The notes: generated by a model from the letters alone, not told the origin. DNA of 64,000 bases from Candidatus Blastococcus massiliensis AP3 (GCF_000582785.1 NZ_HG931175.1:186912-250911), one strand, 5' to 3'. Positions 7,876 through 16,925 are shown, numbered from the stretch's first letter. Numbers and translations: made by a program.

Positions 7876-8688
7876 ATGACGGTCGATTCGGCGTCAGGCA
7901 GAAACGGAGCGGGGCGCCTGACGCGCACGCCGGGAATGCCGCTGTGGCATCAACTGCTCACCGACCTGCGCGCTCGGCTGGACCGCGGGGACTTCGCCGG
8001 CAGCTTCCCCGGCGAACTGGACCTGGTCGAGCAGTACGGCGTGAGCCGGCACACCGTCCGCGAAGCGCTCCGCCACCTACGGGCCGAGGGCGTGCTGAAG
8101 GTCTCCCGCGGCCGACGCGCACGCGTGGCAACGCCCGACACGGTGATCGAACAGCCGACGGGGATCGTCTACTCGCTCTTCGCGTCCGTCGAGGACACCG
8201 GGCTCGAGCAGCTGTCCGAGGTCCGCGCCCTCGACATCCGGGCCGACGGCGTCATCGCGCCGCGGCTCGGCCTCGAGGAGTCCACCCCACTGCTGTACCT
8301 GGAACGACTCCGCCTGGCCGGCGGATCGCCGCTCGCGCTGGACCGTGTATGGCTGCCGGCCTCGGTGGGCGAACCTCTGCTCGGGGTCGACTTCCGCCAC
8401 ACCAGCCTCTACGACCAACTCCTGGCGACGACGGGCATCCCGGTCACCGCCGGCGAGGAGACGGTGCGCGCGATCATCCCCACCCCGGCCGAGCACCGGA
8501 CACTGCACCTGCAGCCACCGTCGGCTGCGTTCGCCGTCGAGCGGGTCGGCATCAGTTCCGGCGTGCCCATCGAGTGGCGGCACACCGTGATCCGCGCCGA
8601 CCGCTTTGCGCTCACCAGCGCGCTGACATCCGCCCACGGGACACCCGGCGGGCACGGAAGCCTGATGTTGACGCCTACGTACAGCTGA
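7876..8688 (+). CDS. GntR-family (HutC/UTRA) transcription regulator
   Basis: A 270-residue regulator. A winged helix occupies about 20-90 (MPLWHQLLTDLRARLDRGDF, then QYGVSRHTVREALRHLRAEG) and a UTRA effector domain about 110-250. The ligand is unknown. It is the first gene of an operon with a rhodanese and a TauE/SafE permease, so it may sense a sulfur compound. A GGGAG site precedes ATG 7876. Likely autoregulated via the GTNTANAC site at 7784. Confidence 0.88.
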   Translation: MTVDSASGRNGAGRLTRTPGMPLWHQLLTDLRARLDRGDFAGSFPGELDLVEQYGVSRHTVREALRHLRAEGVLKVSRGRRARVATPDTVIEQPTGIVYSLFASVEDTGLEQLSEVRALDIRADGVIAPRLGLEESTPLLYLERLRLAGGSPLALDRVWLPASVGEPLLGVDFRHTSLYDQLLATTGIPVTAGEETVRAIIPTPAEHRTLHLQPPSAAFAVERVGISSGVPIEWRHTVIRADRFALTSALTSAHGTPGGHGSLMLTPTYS

Positions 8689-8714
8689 CCTCCGCACCGG
8701 AAAGGACGCCGGAC

Positions 8715-9068
8715 ATGACAACTGCGAACCATCAGGACCGGCTCCCCGACGTCGACGCGCAGCGGGCCGAGGAGATGCTCGACCGCGGCGAGGCGCTACT
8801 CCTCGACGTCCGTGAGCCGCAGGAGTGGGCCGCAGGCCACGCCCCTCGAGCCCAGCACGTGCCGCTGGGCGAGCTGCGGCCCGAGTCCATCCCCGCCGGC
8901 CGGCCGGGCATCGCGGTCTGCCGGTCCGGCAACCGTTCGGAGACGGCCGCCGATCTGCTGGCCGCCTCCGGGGTGCCCGTGCACAACCTCGCCGGCGGGA
9001 TGAAGGGGTGGGCCGAGGCCGGTCTGCCGGTGGTCACCGACAGCGGGCAGCCGGGCACGGTCGCGTGA
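8715..9068 (+). CDS. Rhodanese-like sulfurtransferase
   Basis: A 117-residue single rhodanese domain with LLLDVREPQEWAAGH, a catalytic loop CRSGNRS and the C-terminal HNLAGGMKGW motif. An AAAGGA site precedes ATG 8715. It ends in a GTGA overlap with the permease gene, so translation is coupled. Together they look like a unit for thiosulfate or persulfide handling followed by sulfite or thiosulfate export. Confidence 0.9.
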   Translation: MTTANHQDRLPDVDAQRAEEMLDRGEALLLDVREPQEWAAGHAPRAQHVPLGELRPESIPAGRPGIAVCRSGNRSETAADLLAASGVPVHNLAGGMKGWAEAGLPVVTDSGQPGTVA

Positions 9069-9943
9069 TCGCCGCCACGGCGATCGGGCTGGGCCTGCTG
9101 ATCGGGCTCAGCCTCGGCGCCCTCGGCGGCGGAGGCTCCATCCTGGCCGTGCCCGCGCTCGTCTACGTCATCGGGCAGGATGCCCGCACGGCCACGACCA
9201 GCAGCCTGTTCATCGTCGGCATCGCCGCCGTCACCGGGGCCCTCGGGCACGTGCGCAGCGGGCGGGTGCGATGGGGCGTCGGCCTCGCCTTCGGGATCGT
9301 CGGCGTCGCCGCCAGCCTCGCCGGCACCGCGGCCAACCGCCTCGTCGACGCGGACGTACTGCTGCTCGTGTTCGCCGGGGTCATCCTCCTGGCCGCTGCC
9401 GGGATGCTGGCCCAGAGCCGCAGCTCCACGAACTCCCCTCCGGAACGGCGGCTCGTGCACTCCGGCGTCGGCGCCGTCGAGGCCGCGCCGCGCGCGGGGG
9501 CCGAGGCCGAGCCCGAGGCCGCATCATCCGTCACCGGGGGCAGGCACACGGGTCGGCGGTGGACCGGCGCACAGGCCGGAAAAATCGTTGCCACCGGCCT
9601 GCTGGTCGGCTTCATGACGGGCTTCTTCGGCGTCGGCGGCGGCTTCGTCGTCGTGCCGGCCCTGGTCCTCGCCCTGCGCATGCCCATGCAGCAGGCGGTC
9701 GCCACGTCGCTGATGATCATCGCCCTCAACTCGGCCAGCTCCCTGCTGGCGCGAACCGGGTCCGCAGACTTCGACTGGTCCGTGATCGTGCCCTTCACGT
9801 TGGCGGCGGTCGCCGGCTCGCTGGCCGGAAAGAAGGTCGCCGACCGCCTGTCGGGTACCACCCTCACCCAGGCCTTCGCCGTGCTCCTCATCGCTGTCGC
9901 CGTCTACACGGGTACCGACAGCATCCTCGGCCTGGCCGGCTGA
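9065..9943 (+). CDS. TauE/SafE-family sulfite/organosulfonate exporter
   Basis: A 292-residue membrane protein with two repeats of about four helices, each with the family's glycine-rich element (LGALGGGGSILAVPALVYVIG and GFFGVGGGFVVVPALVL). A hydrophilic loop of about 50 residues separates the halves. The family moves sulfite, sulfoacetate or similar anions. The start is GTG 9065, overlapping the rhodanese stop. The 160 bases to the convergent TetR gene hold nothing I recognise. Confidence 0.88.
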   Translation: MIAATAIGLGLLIGLSLGALGGGGSILAVPALVYVIGQDARTATTSSLFIVGIAAVTGALGHVRSGRVRWGVGLAFGIVGVAASLAGTAANRLVDADVLLLVFAGVILLAAAGMLAQSRSSTNSPPERRLVHSGVGAVEAAPRAGAEAEPEAASSVTGGRHTGRRWTGAQAGKIVATGLLVGFMTGFFGVGGGFVVVPALVLALRMPMQQAVATSLMIIALNSASSLLARTGSADFDWSVIVPFTLAAVAGSLAGKKVADRLSGTTLTQAFAVLLIAVAVYTGTDSILGLAG

Positions 9944-10105
9944 TCGACCTGTCAGCGGGTGAACCTTCCGGCGACACTTCGGCTGGGGACCGAGTCGGAT
10001 GGGCTCGCTTCTGCTCCGCCGTCAATGTTCACCGTGGCAGGGCGACCGGACGACCTGACCTACGACCCGGCGATCCCCGGGAGAGGCGGTGGAGGCGGGT
10101 AGCAG

Positions 10106-10687
10106 TCAGTGGGCGCCGAGCCCGTCCAGCAGGACCGCGACGAGGGTGCCTGTGGCGTCGTCGACCCCGATTCTGCCGCCGGCAATGAGGTGCGACAGCC
10201 CAGTGACAGTCACAGCACCGAAGATCATCAGGGCGGCGGCGTCGGCGTCGGCGACCTGCGCAAGAGAGCCGTCAGTGGCGCCTTGGTGCAAGAGTTCGAC
10301 CACGGGAGCGTGGTAGGCCGCCCGGATCGCGGCGGCCAGCGCAGGCACCCGACCGGCCCGGCCCAACTCTCCGGTCAGCGCGCGACAGACCGCCGGCTGC
10401 TCGGCCATCACCGCGAGTTGGGCACGAACGACGCCGACGAGCCTGTCGCGGGCGCTGCCCTCCCCCATCGCCGCGATGGCGACCTGATCCGCAATGTGAC
10501 GGAGGACGTCCTGGAACAGGAACGCCAGGATCTCCTCCTTGCCACTGAAGTAGTAGTAGAGGGTCGCCTTCGGCACGCCCGTGGCGGCCGCGACATCCTC
10601 GATCTTCGTGCTCTCGACACCCCGGTCGGCGAACAGCTCGGCGGCCGCAGGCAGCCGGGCGGCGATCTGGACCGGTACCGCACGCAT
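10106..10687 (-). CDS. TetR-family regulator of the divergent P450
   Basis: A 193-residue TetR regulator: the N-terminal HTH contains IEDVAAATGVPKATLYYYFSGKEEILAFLF, followed by an all-helical ligand domain. ATG 10687 has a GGAGG site seven bases upstream; the GTG two codons earlier is too close to that site. It is transcribed away from the P450 gene, with an inverted repeat in the 62-base gap, so it probably represses that gene and itself. Effector unknown. Confidence 0.88.
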   Translation of the reverse strand: MRAVPVQIAARLPAAAELFADRGVESTKIEDVAAATGVPKATLYYYFSGKEEILAFLFQDVLRHIADQVAIAAMGEGSARDRLVGVVRAQLAVMAEQPAVCRALTGELGRAGRVPALAAAIRAAYHAPVVELLHQGATDGSLAQVADADAAALMIFGAVTVTGLSHLIAGGRIGVDDATGTLVAVLLDGLGAH

Positions 10688-10708
10688 TGACACTCCTCCC
10701 GATGTGCT

Positions 10709-10729
10709 GTTTAGACTGCGAGTACAAAC
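10709..10729. promoter_or_regulatory. Inverted-repeat operator between TetR and P450
   Basis: Arms GTTTAGACT (10709-10717) and AGTACAAAC (10721-10729) flank a GCG centre; seven of nine positions are symmetric. Its size and place between divergent genes suit a TetR dimer site. Confidence 0.6.
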
Positions 10730-10749
10730 TCCCGACGCAAGGGGTCACC

Positions 10750-11934
10750 ATGCCAGAGACGGACCTCCGGTACGACCCCTTCGACCCGGCCGTGCAGGAC
10801 GACCCGTACCCGGTCTACGCGGACTTGCGCGCCACCCGCCCTGTCTACTGGTGCGCGCCACGGAACTGCTGGGTACTCAGTCGCTACGAGGACGTCAGCG
10901 CAGCCCTCCAGGACCCGACGACATTCTCTTCCGCTCGAGGCATCTTCCCGGCACAGGGCTTCGACCTGGCGGGCGCGTTCCTGCCGATGATGATCATGAT
11001 GGACCCACCGCGGCACGACCTCCTGCGGCGTGTGGTCGCCAAGGCCTTCACGCCGCGCCGGATCGCCCTGCTCGAGACATCGGTACAGCAGATGGCTGCG
11101 GAGCTCACCGAGCGTCTGGTCACCGCCGGCGGTGGCGACGTGGTGCGCGAGTTGTCCGGCCCGCTGCCGGCGATGGTCATCGCCGACCTGCTCGGCGTGC
11201 CGCGTGAGGACCGGGACCAGTTCAAGGCCTGGTCGACGGCGCTGGTGACCACCGACATCTCCGCGCCCGATCCGATGAGGTCGAACCTCGACGCCGCGGC
11301 TGCGCTCTACGAGTACTTCCGCCAGTTCCTCGACGAGCGCCGGGCGCGGCCACGACCGGACCTCATGTCGGCGCTGGTGACTGCGGAGGTGGAGGGGCGA
11401 CGGCTCTCCGAGGACGAGCTGCTCGGCTTCTGCCTCCTGCTGCTGGTGGCCGGGCACGAAACCACCACGAACCTCATCTCCAACACCATCGCCGTCCTGG
11501 CCGAGCGGCCCGAGGTCATCGACCGGCTCGCGCGCGACCGCAGTCTTCTTCCGTCGGCCGTGGGAGAGATGCTCCGCTACGACTCCCCCGTCCAGGGCCT
11601 GTCGCGCACTCTCACGCGAGACGTACTCCTGCACGACGTTCAGATGAGGTCCGGCGACACGGTCCTGCTGCTCTTCGGCTCCGCCAACCGGGACGGCAGC
11701 GCGTTCCCGGACGCCGACCACTTCCACATCGACCGGGTCGTCGACAGGCAGCTCGCGTTCGGCCGCGGCATCCACTTCTGCCTCGGCGCCGCGCTCGCCC
11801 AACTCGAGACCCGATTGGTGTTCGACGAGCTGCTCAGCCGGACCCATGCCTGGCGGCTCGGCACCGGCGCCGCGCCGGTCAGGTTGCGGTCAGGCCCCAT
11901 CCGTGGCTACGGGTCGCTGACCATCAGCATCTGA
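10750..11934 (+). CDS. Cytochrome P450 monooxygenase
   Basis: A 394-residue soluble bacterial P450. Visible motifs are the I-helix AGHETTT (234-240), the K-helix E273-x-x-R276, and the heme loop FGRGIHFCLG (337-346) with Cys344 as thiolate ligand. Length and motifs are complete. ATG 10750 follows an AAGGGG site; upstream frame extensions run through the operator. It likely takes electrons from the ferredoxin/reductase genes nearby. The substrate cannot be told from sequence. Confidence 0.92.
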   Translation: MPETDLRYDPFDPAVQDDPYPVYADLRATRPVYWCAPRNCWVLSRYEDVSAALQDPTTFSSARGIFPAQGFDLAGAFLPMMIMMDPPRHDLLRRVVAKAFTPRRIALLETSVQQMAAELTERLVTAGGGDVVRELSGPLPAMVIADLLGVPREDRDQFKAWSTALVTTDISAPDPMRSNLDAAAALYEYFRQFLDERRARPRPDLMSALVTAEVEGRRLSEDELLGFCLLLLVAGHETTTNLISNTIAVLAERPEVIDRLARDRSLLPSAVGEMLRYDSPVQGLSRTLTRDVLLHDVQMRSGDTVLLLFGSANRDGSAFPDADHFHIDRVVDRQLAFGRGIHFCLGAALAQLETRLVFDELLSRTHAWRLGTGAAPVRLRSGPIRGYGSLTISI

Positions 11935-11991
11935 CTCTCCGAGGCCGGGACGCTGCGGTGCTCGGCGGCGCCTCGACCGACATCCTGCTGT

Positions 11992-13182
11992 TCATCGGCC
12001 GGCGAAGGCGAGAGCGTCCTGCCAGGCGGTTCGCCAGCCGATCATCGCCCGGTACTTCATGATCTTGCCCGGCATGTTGAGCCCCAAGGTGCCGACGAGC
12101 AGGTCGTCCTGGCGGTAGAGGGCGAGCCATCGAGCGTCGTCGAGGTCCCCGATCACCGTGACCTCGTCGGCGGCGGTGATACCGACCATCTGGAGCTTGT
12201 CGCGGTACCAGTCCGACCAGAAGTAGGGGACGGCGCTGTACGGGGTGGCCCGAGCGGGAGCCAGAGCGTTGCGGGCGGCAGCGGCGCCCTGCTCGGCGGC
12301 CGACGTCCAGTGCTCGAGGCGCATCGTCCGGCCGAAGAGTGCGTTGTGCCAGCGCGCGACGTCACCCGCGGCGTACACCTCGGGGCCGGCACGCAAGGTC
12401 TCGTCGCAGACGACGCCGTCCTCCACGTGCAGTCCTGAAGCGATGAGCCAGTCGGTGACGGGGTCGGCACCGATGCCGACGACGACGAGATCGGCGGGCA
12501 GGACCGAGCCGTCGGACAGCGCGACACCTTCCACTCGACCCTCGCCTTCGAGCCCGGTGACGGAGACACCGCACCGCAGCTTGGTGCCGTTGCGGGCGTG
12601 CAGGTCTGCGCAGGCGGCTGCCATCTGCTCGCCGACGGCACGAACGAGCGGCAGCGGGGCCGCCTCGAGGATGGTGACGTCGACGTCCCGCTTGCGGGCG
12701 GCTGAGGCGACCTCGGACCCGATGAAGCCACCACCGACGACGACCATGCGGCGTCCGGCGTCCAGTGCCCCCCGGATGCTGCGGGCGTCCTCGACCGTGC
12801 GCAGGGTGTGCACACCGTCGAGCTGCTCGCCGGGCAGCTGCCGGGCCCGCGCACCCGTTGCGATGACCAGCCGCTCGTAACACAGCCGCTCCTCACCGCC
12901 CAGGACGATTTCCCGGGCATCGGTGTCGAGCGCGGTCGCGGGCACGCCGAGGCGCAGCTCGACGTCCAGGGCTCGCAGCTCGTCGTCGGTGCGGTGGTGC
13001 GGCATCGCCGGGTCGTCGCCCGGGTCGAGGAATGCCTTGGACAGCGGTGGCCGGTCGTAGGGCAGGTGCTCCTCCGCCCCGACGAGCAGCAGCCGACCCG
13101 AGTATCCGGCCTTGCGGGCCGACTCGACCGCACGCAGTCCCGCAAGCGAGGCGCCGACGACGACGAAAGGTGCTTCGGGCAT
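11992..13182 (-). CDS. NAD(P)H:ferredoxin reductase (rhodocoxin/putidaredoxin-reductase type)
   Basis: A 396-residue FAD enzyme with an N-terminal FAD-binding motif (VVVGASLAGLRAVESARKAG), an NAD(P)H motif (VVVGGGFIGSEVASAARKR) and the second FAD motif VYAAGDVARW, then a reductase C-terminal domain. It would pass electrons from NAD(P)H to the small ferredoxin encoded upstream and on to the P450s. It reads in the same direction as the ferredoxin and second P450, but a 290-base stretch with a gene relic now separates it from them. Confidence 0.92.
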   Translation of the reverse strand: MPEAPFVVVGASLAGLRAVESARKAGYSGRLLLVGAEEHLPYDRPPLSKAFLDPGDDPAMPHHRTDDELRALDVELRLGVPATALDTDAREIVLGGEERLCYERLVIATGARARQLPGEQLDGVHTLRTVEDARSIRGALDAGRRMVVVGGGFIGSEVASAARKRDVDVTILEAAPLPLVRAVGEQMAAACADLHARNGTKLRCGVSVTGLEGEGRVEGVALSDGSVLPADLVVVGIGADPVTDWLIASGLHVEDGVVCDETLRAGPEVYAAGDVARWHNALFGRTMRLEHWTSAAEQGAAAARNALAPARATPYSAVPYFWSDWYRDKLQMVGITAADEVTVIGDLDDARWLALYRQDDLLVGTLGLNMPGKIMKYRAMIGWRTAWQDALAFAGR

Positions 13183-13199
13183 GACTCTCCAGAGAACGG

Positions 13200-13467
13200 T
13201 CAGCGCTGGTGCGCCGAGACCACAGCGCGCAGCAGCGGTCGGCGGTCACACGAGCCGGGAGCAGTGGAAGGCGCGACGGGCTGGTCGGCCGCGCCCAGCG
13301 GTGGGCTGGAGCCCGCTCTCCCTTCAAGCCAGAGGGAGGCGGGATCAACCTGTGCGGTGATGGTCAGCGAGGCGTCGAGACCGAAGACGGCCGAGATCGC
13401 CCAGCCGCCGGCGACGTGCAGGCCCGGGTTTCCGAAGACGCGGGACGTCGTGCTCCCGGCGATGGAC
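13200..13467 (-). pseudogene. C-terminal relic of a GMC-type oxidoreductase
   Basis: A stop-free frame of about 88 codons reads RVFGNPGLHVAGGWAISAVF and continues GLDASLTITAQ, which closely follows the C-terminal FAD-domain signature of GMC/cholesterol-oxidase-like enzymes (FGNPGL-V-DGS-I---G-NPSLTI-A). The N-terminal four fifths are absent. The frame continues directly from the ferredoxin stop codon and ends at 13200. I read this as a deletion remnant; expression from ferredoxin readthrough is unlikely. Confidence 0.6.
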
Positions 13468-13472
13468 CAACC

Positions 13473-13664
13473 TCACTCCTCGATGCTCAGCGCGCTGGTG
13501 GGACAGGCCGCGACGGCCTCCTCCATCAGCGCCCGCTGGTCCCCCGAGGGTGTGGGATTCAGCAGCTCGAGTGCGCCGTCGTCACGGACCTCGAAGAAGT
13601 CGGGGGCGACCGACTCGCACATCCCCAACGACGAGCACTTGTTCTCGTCCAGCACGATCCTCAC
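13473..13664 (-). CDS. [3Fe-4S]-type ferredoxin
   Basis: A 63-residue ferredoxin of the type that serves actinobacterial P450s. The cluster ligands are in CSSLGMC and the later CPTSAL; the middle position of the first motif is not Cys, which indicates a 3Fe-4S cluster. It lies 30 bases after the P450 stop and is clearly co-transcribed. It should accept electrons from the reductase at 11992-13182. Confidence 0.92.
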   Translation of the reverse strand: MRIVLDENKCSSLGMCESVAPDFFEVRDDGALELLNPTPSGDQRALMEEAVAACPTSALSIEE

Positions 13665-13694
13665 GCGAGTGTCCTTTCCGATCGGGTGGGTCGG

Positions 13695-14972
13695 TCAGCG
13701 CTCTGGGGTGAAGCGCACGGGCAGGTGGTTGACGCCGTGGAAGAAGGTGCTGACCGTGTAGGAGGGCTCGCCGGCCACCTCGATGTCGGGCAGCCGGGTC
13801 AGCAGCTCCCGGTAGATGGCCGCCAGCTGCTGGCGGGCCAGCTGGTTGCCCAGGCAGTGGTGGATGCCGCCGCCGCCGAAGCTCACGTGCGGGTTCGGGT
13901 TCCGGGAGAGGTCGAAGCGCTCGGGCGCGTCGAACACCTCGGTGTCCCAGTTGGCCGAGGCGTAGAACATGACGACCTTGTCGCCCTGGGTGATCTGTTG
14001 CCCGTTCAGCTCGCAGTCGCGGGAGGCGGTGCGCCGGAAGGTCATGATCGGTGTGGCCCAGCGGACCATCTCCTCGACCGCCCCCTTGAGGCGGCCGTCG
14101 AGGTCCTCCATCAGCCAGGCCTTCTGCTGGGGGAAGTCGGTCAGGGCCTTCATGGCATGGCTGGTGCTCTGCCGGGTCGTGTCGTTGCCGGCAATGGTGA
14201 GCAGCCCGAAGAAGGACATGATCTCCTCGTCGGTCAGCCGCTCGCCGTCGACCTCCGCCTGCACGAGGTTGCTGAGCAGGTCGTCGCCCGGGTTGCGCCG
14301 GCGCTCGGCGATGTACCGTCCGGACAGCTCACTGAGGTGGAGCATGGCCTCGAACAGGCGGCCGAGGGGTTCCTGGTCACCCATCAGCTCCGGGTCGTTC
14401 CAGCCCCCGGCGAACTGCGACTCGTAGGCCATCCTCGCCCGGTCGGCCTCGTCGATGCCCATCATGTCGCAGATGTTGTGCATCGGGACGAGAGCCGCCA
14501 CTTCGGGGACGAAGTCGACCTCGCCCCGGGTGGCGATGTCGTCCACGATGCGCCGTGCGTTGGCCTGGATCTGGTCATCGATGCGACGGATCTGCTTCGG
14601 GGTGAACGCCGAGCTCAGCAATCGCCGGATCTTGGTGTGCCGTGGCGGGTCCATCGCGATGAAGCCCTGCCCCGCGTCGAGCAACTCCTGCGGCATCGAC
14701 TCCATCACGATGCCCTCGCCGGAGATGAAGTCCTCGTGCCGCTTGGTGACCTCGACCAGGTCGGCATGGCGCACGACGGCCCAGAACCCCTGGTCGTTCG
14801 GGTCCTTCATCAGCATGTCCTCGACCGGCTGGTGCCATGTCACCGGACGCTCGGCGCGCAGCACGGCGTAGGTCTTCTCCCGCTCGGCGGCCGTCTGCGA
14901 CCAAAACGCTCGGGACGAAAGGTCCGCCTGGTCATAGGGGCGGGTGTCGCGTGGCTGGGCAACAGCGGTCAT
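13695..14972 (-). CDS. Cytochrome P450 (CYP124/125/142-like subgroup)
   Basis: A 425-residue P450 with I-helix AGNDTTR (261-267), E301-x-x-R304 and heme loop FGGGGIHHCLG (365-375, Cys373). The AGNDTTR form and the conserved FIAMDPPRHTKIRRL segment resemble actinobacterial P450s that act on sterol or terpene side chains; that assignment is tentative. ATG 14972 has a TTGGAG site. It is divergent from the TetR gene at 15162 and leads an operon with the ferredoxin. Confidence 0.9.
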   Translation of the reverse strand: MTAVAQPRDTRPYDQADLSSRAFWSQTAAEREKTYAVLRAERPVTWHQPVEDMLMKDPNDQGFWAVVRHADLVEVTKRHEDFISGEGIVMESMPQELLDAGQGFIAMDPPRHTKIRRLLSSAFTPKQIRRIDDQIQANARRIVDDIATRGEVDFVPEVAALVPMHNICDMMGIDEADRARMAYESQFAGGWNDPELMGDQEPLGRLFEAMLHLSELSGRYIAERRRNPGDDLLSNLVQAEVDGERLTDEEIMSFFGLLTIAGNDTTRQSTSHAMKALTDFPQQKAWLMEDLDGRLKGAVEEMVRWATPIMTFRRTASRDCELNGQQITQGDKVVMFYASANWDTEVFDAPERFDLSRNPNPHVSFGGGGIHHCLGNQLARQQLAAIYRELLTRLPDIEVAGEPSYTVSTFFHGVNHLPVRFTPER

Positions 14973-15011
14973 CACGGCTCCAAGGTCTGCTCCATACGGA
15001 TGACGCTTAGG

Positions 15012-15127
15012 TTGACACACGGCACGGTTTTGTCAAGTCTTGGACTCGATCACCGAATCTGTCACGGCTGGCCTCGCGAGCGGGGATTTCGGGCAGTGCG
15101 CCGTGACAGACTGTCGGCACTTGTCAA
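15012..15127. promoter_or_regulatory. Divergent control region with several inverted repeats
   Basis: The 189 bases between P450 and TetR genes hold TTGACA (15012-15017) facing TGTCAA (15031-15036), AGTC-TTG-GACT (15036-15046), a perfect 11-bp inverted repeat (15058-15068 with 15100-15110, arms TCTGTCACGGC/GCCGTGACAGA), and a second TTGTCAA at 15121-15127. TTGTCAA near both genes may be the TetR site; the 11-bp repeat may be another operator. Confidence 0.5.
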
Positions 15128-15161
15128 AGACTCAACAAGGACGAGGGGACGGAGACGGCCA

Positions 15162-15782
15162 GTGGCGGCAGAGCCTCTTCGTCTGACCTTCCGCCAGCAC
15201 GTGCGCGACCGCGCACTGGACGCAGTGCGGGCCCTGACCGTGGAGAAGGGCTGGTCCGGCGTGCGCATGGGGGACGTCGCCGCGCTGACAGGGGTATCGC
15301 GCCCGACGCTGTACAAGGAGTTCGGCGACAAGCAGGGACTCGGCGAAGCGCTGATCATGCAGGAGACCGAGAGGTTCCTCGTCGGCATCTCCCGCACCCT
15401 CGACGCGCACCCTCAGGACGCCGCGGGGGGAATCTCCGCAGCAATCGAGTACGTGCTCGGCGAGGCCGACGCCAGCCCCTTGCTGTGCGCCATCCTCACC
15501 TCGGCACGTGACGCCGACAACGACCTGCTGCCCATGCTCACGACGCGTTCTGCGCCGGTGCTCGACGCCGCCACCCGAACCCTGATCAGCTGGTTCACGC
15601 AGCACTTCCCGCAGCTCGACCCACGAGACCTGGCCGACGGCGTGGACGCACTGGTCCGACTGGCCGTCAGCCATCTGGTACTCCCCGTCGATGACCGCAC
15701 GACCACCGCGCACCGGCTGACTCGGATCGCCCTGCGCACCCTGCAACTCGACCAGGTCGTAGGGGACTCCCCCCGGCGATGA
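15162..15782 (+). CDS. TetR-family regulator of the P450/ferredoxin operon
   Basis: A 206-residue TetR regulator with HTH VRMGDVAALTGVSRPTLYKEFGDKQGLGEALI and a C-terminal helical domain. GTG 15162 follows a GGAG site and gives the usual short N-terminal arm. It is divergent from the P450 gene at 13695-14972, so it probably controls that operon. Ligand unknown. Confidence 0.87.
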   Translation: MAAEPLRLTFRQHVRDRALDAVRALTVEKGWSGVRMGDVAALTGVSRPTLYKEFGDKQGLGEALIMQETERFLVGISRTLDAHPQDAAGGISAAIEYVLGEADASPLLCAILTSARDADNDLLPMLTTRSAPVLDAATRTLISWFTQHFPQLDPRDLADGVDALVRLAVSHLVLPVDDRTTTAHRLTRIALRTLQLDQVVGDSPRR

Positions 15783-16289
15783 ACCCGGGCGGCTTCAGCT
15801 GGCGCAGCCGTCCACGAGAGGCGATACGGCGGGCCGCTCGTGACGACGGGGCCCGACCGCCCTGCTTCATCGGGACGGACTCGACCACGCCTCCGCTCCG
15901 CCACGACCGTGGTGCTGATCGTGCGTGTCCGATCCCGCCACTCACGCCAGCGCGGGGTCGCAGGAGGGCCGCCCTGCCGTAGCACCGCTACCTAGGTGCT
16001 GTACGAATCGTTCGAGGTCGCGGGCAGGGCACGACCTCGCCGCGAGGACGAGCGCCGTCCCCCGCCCATCTCATAGCTCACGCCGGCGACCCGCCGGCGG
16101 ACAGGCGTTCGCTCGTGCGTCGGCAAGCGCGAGTGCCCTTGCGCAGGTCACGGCCCTCAGCTCTGGGGCCATTGCCATGGTCCGGGACGCTGCGGCCCTG
16201 ACCGGGCATTCCGACCGGCCCGGCGCTCGCGCGAGTCGGCCTCACGGCCGTGAGGCAGCTGTGGAAGGTGTGGAGGAAGCCGAGCTGAG
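15783..16289. other. 507-base convergent gap without a recognised gene
   Basis: I find no coherent protein frame here. The only structured element is a perfect 18-bp palindrome at 16239-16256 (GCCTCACGG/CCGTGAGGC), 34 bases past the stop of the TetR gene on the minus strand; it may act in termination. Confidence 0.4.
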
Positions 16290-16925
16290 TCAGGGTGCGG
16301 GCGGCTCGGGTGGGAGCAGGAGGTCCAACATCCGGACGAGCGCGTCATCCAGTCCGCTGGCCGGATGGGTGATCCAGTACTCGTGCGCGGCCAGGGTGCC
16401 CGCCAGCACCGCGTGCCCGACGACCACCGGGAACACGTCGTCGTCGGGTCGTCTGCCTCGCGCGAACTCGGCGGCCGCCTTTCGCCACTGCGCGTAGATC
16501 CGCGTCGCATGGGCCTGCAGGACAGGTACTTCCAGCACCAGCTGCGCCCGCTGCCACGCCCACTCCCGCTCCCCGGGCGGAAAGCGCAGGGCCGCCACCA
16601 CCGCTCGGACGATGACGAGGCGGTAGGACTCATGCGGGTCCGCCGCCGACAACGCCTGCTGCAGCCGGACCAGCTCTGTCGGCGAGTCAGCGAAGCAGAC
16701 GTCGGCCTTGACCGAGAAGTAGCGGAAGAAGGTGCGCCGACTGATACCGGCCGCCGTCGCGATGTCCTCCACGCTGGTCTCGTCGAACCCGTGGGCGACG
16801 AACAGCCGCTGCGCCACGGCCGCCAGCTCGTGGGCGCTCGTGATCGCCGGCCTGCCGCCGCGGTCGCCAGTCGCGACCCGCCCCTGCTCCATCCCCTCAG
16901 CAACCTCCCCTCCGGATCCAGGCAT
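16290..16925 (-). CDS. TetR-family regulator, MftR-like
   Basis: A 211-residue TetR regulator with HTH SVEDIATAAGISRRTFFRYFSVKADVCF. The RTFFRYF recognition helix and the following segments resemble MftR, the acyl-CoA-responsive regulator of mycofactocin loci. ATG 16925 has a GAAGGG site seven bases upstream. It is divergent from two mycofactocin-coupled dehydrogenases, which supports the MftR comparison but does not prove it. Confidence 0.8.
   Translation of the reverse strand: MPGSGGEVAEGMEQGRVATGDRGGRPAITSAHELAAVAQRLFVAHGFDETSVEDIATAAGISRRTFFRYFSVKADVCFADSPTELVRLQQALSAADPHESYRLVIVRAVVAALRFPPGEREWAWQRAQLVLEVPVLQAHATRIYAQWRKAAAEFARGRRPDDDVFPVVVGHAVLAGTLAAHEYWITHPASGLDDALVRMLDLLLPPEPPAP

Noticed and set aside
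13209..15782. An 857-codon plus-strand frame ending in the TetR regulator
   Set aside because: Everything before GTG 15162 is antisense to ferredoxin and P450 genes; only the C-terminal part is a TetR protein.
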